Assembly (NCBI GenBank): GCA_019246575.1
Contig: JAFAQG010000795.1
Coordinates: 1 to 7,706, forward strand
DNA: 7,706 nucleotides
Reading direction: 5' to 3'
DNA from: Acidobacteriaceae bacterium
GTDB taxonomy: Bacteria > Acidobacteriota > Terriglobia > Bryobacterales > Bryobacteraceae
Shown here: piece after piece, positions 6,116 through 7,706 of the stretch
How positions within the stretch are numbered: position 1 is the first letter of the stretch
Layout: every line of letters begins with the position of its first letter
Notes under the pieces: model-generated
The model's input: the letters and a program-made list of their open reading frames with translations, nothing else
Told to the model about the DNA's origin: nothing
Database searches by the model: none
Position numbers and translations under genes: made by a program

Positions 6116-6316
6116 ATGTCAGTAGCTCGTATCACAGAAATCAGCGCCACTTCGGACAAGAGTTTTGAAGACGCCGTGCAGCAGGGCGTGAAACGCGCGA
6201 CCGCGACTCTGAGGAACGTGAGGAGTGCGTGGGTCAAGGAACAAGAGGTACAGATCGAGGGGAACCGGATCACGGCATGGAAGGTGACGATCAAGATTAC
6301 CTTCGTTCTGGAGTAA
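6116..6316 (+). CDS. Dodecin family flavin-binding protein
   Basis: A complete 66-residue dodecin, the usual family length. Dodecins assemble as hollow cytoplasmic dodecamers that store or buffer flavins, and some also bind coenzyme A. The pattern is typical: VARITEISATSDKSFEDAV (3-21), a helix to about residue 33 ending in TLRNVRSAW (31-39), EVQIEGNRITAWKV (44-57) and a final strand KITFVLE. W39 corresponds to the tryptophan that stacks on the flavin ring. The start is supported by AGGAGAGGAG at 6101-6110, whose last GGAG is 5 nt before the ATG; the frame extends upstream but without family similarity. It follows the POTRA-HEAT gene by 80 bp with no strong terminator between, so co-transcription is possible. 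Confidence 0.93.
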   Translation: MSVARITEISATSDKSFEDAVQQGVKRATATLRNVRSAWVKEQEVQIEGNRITAWKVTIKITFVLE

Positions 6317-6318
6317 GG

Positions 6319-6347
6319 TTGACCTCCGGCCGGCGGATTAGTATACA
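6319..6347 (+). promoter_or_regulatory. Promoter of the NIPSNAP gene, predicting an almost leaderless mRNA
   Basis: TTGACC at 6319-6324 and TATACA at 6342-6347 are separated by exactly 17 bp, in the 40-bp gap between the dodecin stop and the NIPSNAP start. A start 6-8 nt past the -10 box falls at 6353-6355, only 2-4 nt before the ATG at 6357. The single Shine-Dalgarno-like GGTGA (6351-6355) would then be wholly or partly untranscribed. Confidence 0.55.
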
Positions 6348-6356
6348 GTCGGTGAC

Positions 6357-7139
6357 ATGAACCGACGTCAAGTGCTGGCCGGCGCCATCGCCTCTACGGC
6401 GGCGGCGAGCTTCGAATCGCAAGCCGCCGGCGCGCCCAATACGTGCCTCGAACTGAAGAGCTGGCAACTTCACAACAGCGAGGAAGATCAGCCCGCCCGA
6501 GTACGCTCTTTTCTCGAGCACGGGCTGGCGCCTGCGCTCGCGAAATCCGGCGCGCAACTGGCCGGAGCATTCGAGAACGTCATTGCGCCCGAAGGACCGT
6601 TCTACATTACCCTCGTCGAGTATGCGTCGCTTGGCGCCATGCAGGAAGCGCTTACCAAGCTCGCGAGCGATGGGGCGTACCAGAGCGAAATCGAGAAACT
6701 CGGGTCCGGCCCTGGATTGCCGTTCGTTCGTGTCGAGAGCAGCTTGCTGCGCAGCTTCGATGTGATGCCGCGCGTGACGATTGCCGAGAAGGGCGCGCAA
6801 CGGGCACGAATTTTCGAATTGCGCCGGTATGAGTCGCAATCGTTCGCAACACTGAAGCGCAAGGTCGGGATGTTTAACGATGCGGAGGCCAGAATTTTCG
6901 AGCGGCTCGGAATGCGGCCGGTGTTCTTTGGCGAGACGATCGTCGGGCCAAGGCAGCCGAATCTGATGTATATGCTTTCGTACGACGACCTCGCGGCGCG
7001 CGATCGCTTGTGGCGCGAATTTGGGGGCGATCCCGAATGGCAGAAGCTGAAAGCGCGGCCGGAGCTGAGCGACCCGCAGATTGTCGCGAATATCAGCAAT
7101 ATGATATTGCGACCCTTGCCGTTTTCTCCCGTGCGCTGA
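6357..7139 (+). CDS. NIPSNAP family protein with twin-arginine-type leader
   Basis: A 260-residue protein. It begins MNRRQVLAGAIASTAAA, a twin-arginine-like motif followed by a short hydrophobic stretch, so export through the Tat route is likely. The C-terminal half (about 149-255) is a NIPSNAP domain of the dimeric alpha-beta barrel superfamily: RIFELRRYES, a helix with KVGMFNDAEARIFERLGMRPV, then PNLMYMLSYDDLAARDRLWREF and DPEWQKL. Residues 29-135 (LELKSWQLHN, FYITLVEYASLGAMQEAL) look like a divergent first copy, so the protein is a two-domain repeat. The molecular function of bacterial NIPSNAP proteins is poorly defined. It follows dodecin by 40 bp but has its own promoter. Its stop codon is 1 bp from the stop of the convergent gene on the other strand. 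Confidence 0.9.
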   Translation: MNRRQVLAGAIASTAAASFESQAAGAPNTCLELKSWQLHNSEEDQPARVRSFLEHGLAPALAKSGAQLAGAFENVIAPEGPFYITLVEYASLGAMQEALTKLASDGAYQSEIEKLGSGPGLPFVRVESSLLRSFDVMPRVTIAEKGAQRARIFELRRYESQSFATLKRKVGMFNDAEARIFERLGMRPVFFGETIVGPRQPNLMYMLSYDDLAARDRLWREFGGDPEWQKLKARPELSDPQIVANISNMILRPLPFSPVR

Positions 7140-7140
7140 T

Positions 7141-7706
7141 TTACCTCGCCCTGTCTAGGCGCGCGGCCCTATATACGATCCAGGGGTGCGGGACAAGAGA
7201 CAGACGGTAACCGTCTTTCAACAATTGTTGCGGGAGCCATTCGAGATTCGGGCTGCTCCCGGCCGAGATCCAAAACGTTGCATGCTGCTGAACGAAACGT
7301 TCGTAGTCAACGATGTGAAACGGAAGAAAATTGCGGCCTGCAACCAGCGAAAGCTCCGGTAGGAAATCGGGCAGCTTGGCTGCCGTGGCGGGGTCGGCCA
7401 CGTAGTACAGCCGCTTGCGGATGGCAGCAGGCGCGTAATGCGCCACTTGCAGGAATACCAGCGGATTCGCGATCACAAACGGATCCTCGTCTGTCGAGGA
7501 GAGCACAGGCATTCCCGTTGCGGATGCCCGCGGGTCTTTCGTTAGCGAGTGTAACGGCGGAACGAGGAATGACAAAACCAGCGTCACCGCAAATACGATG
7601 GCTGCGCGAGGCGGCATAAAACGGTCGAGGACGTCGCAGATAAGAAGCGTCAGCCCGAGAACAGCCGTTTCGGCATAACGGTCCATGAAGTATCCGGTTC
7701 TGAGCT
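7141..7706 (-). CDS. C-terminal part of a GT39-like membrane glycosyltransferase (partial)
   Basis: This leftward gene ends at TAA (7143-7141) and its frame is open to the right edge. An ATG at 7686 exists, but LRTGYF precedes it in frame with no stop, and no convincing ribosome-binding site is present, so I treat the 5' end as lying outside the window. Visible are a GYFMDRYAE stretch leading into a membrane segment (ETAVLGLTLLICDVL), a second membrane segment (RAAIVFAVTLVLSFLVPPL), and then a soluble domain of about 130 residues. That domain contains FVIANPLVFLQVAHY, RLYYVADPATAAK, HIVDYERFVQQHATFWI and WLPQQLLKDGYRLSLV. The layout matches the C-terminal membrane helices and periplasmic domain of family 39 lipid-linked sugar transferases as I know them. 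The catalytic N-terminal part is not in view, so the family call is tentative. Confidence 0.6.
   Translation of the reverse strand, partial: LRTGYFMDRYAETAVLGLTLLICDVLDRFMPPRAAIVFAVTLVLSFLVPPLHSLTKDPRASATGMPVLSSTDEDPFVIANPLVFLQVAHYAPAAIRKRLYYVADPATAAKLPDFLPELSLVAGRNFLPFHIVDYERFVQQHATFWISAGSSPNLEWLPQQLLKDGYRLSLVPHPWIVYRAARLDRAR
7202..7230. repeat. Two adjacent perfect palindromes inside the 3' end of the GT39-like gene
   Basis: AGACGGTAACCGTCT (7202-7216, 7-bp arms around one central base) and CAACAATTGTTG (7219-7230, a perfect 12-bp palindrome) lie 2 bp apart. In the rightward RNA the first can form a stem followed by UUU, about 60 nt past the NIPSNAP stop codon. It might therefore help end that transcript. 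They also encode QQLLKDGYR on the other strand, so coding constraint or chance may explain them. Confidence 0.3.

Noticed and set aside
5513..6294. Leftward frames antisense to the POTRA-HEAT and dodecin genes
   Set aside because: They oppose genes with a signal peptide, recognised folds and good family matches, and show no initiation signals of their own.

Overview
The window looks like chromosomal DNA from an Acidobacteriota bacterium, most likely near Solibacter/Bryobacter. I infer this from the moderately high GC content and from a very long Oar-type TonB-dependent receptor that carries a carboxypeptidase-regulatory-like domain between its signal peptide and plug. The companion genes also fit: a ParDE-type toxin-antitoxin pair, a HEAT-repeat exported protein, dodecin, a twin-arginine NIPSNAP protein and a GT39-like membrane protein. 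No rRNA, tRNA, CRISPR array, transposase or phage gene was seen.

Layout. Positions 1-20 hold the first six codons of a leftward gene that leaves the window. Upstream of it are a good Shine-Dalgarno site, a probable promoter and two perfect inverted repeats. Positions 222-701 (minus) encode an unrecognised 159-residue protein. Positions 702-833 hold a possible terminator and a duplicated 16-bp element. Positions 834-4154 (minus) encode the receptor. It has a strong promoter, with 15-bp direct repeats immediately upstream of the -35 box. Positions 4357-4868 (minus) are a toxin-antitoxin operon with its own promoter; that promoter is recognisably similar to the receptor promoter, including bases downstream of the -10 box.

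Rightward genes begin at 5025: an exported protein with a POTRA-like N-terminal fold pattern and HEAT-like repeats, then dodecin (6116-6316), then a NIPSNAP-family protein (6357-7139) whose promoter predicts an almost leaderless mRNA. The NIPSNAP gene converges, with a 1-bp gap, on the 3' part of a leftward GT39-like membrane protein gene that runs off the right edge.

The genes do not form one obvious pathway. The receptor suggests uptake or binding of large substrates at the outer membrane. The toxin-antitoxin module sits directly upstream and in the same orientation. The matching promoters of these two units are the most interesting signal in the window, because they suggest either shared regulation or a duplicated promoter cassette.
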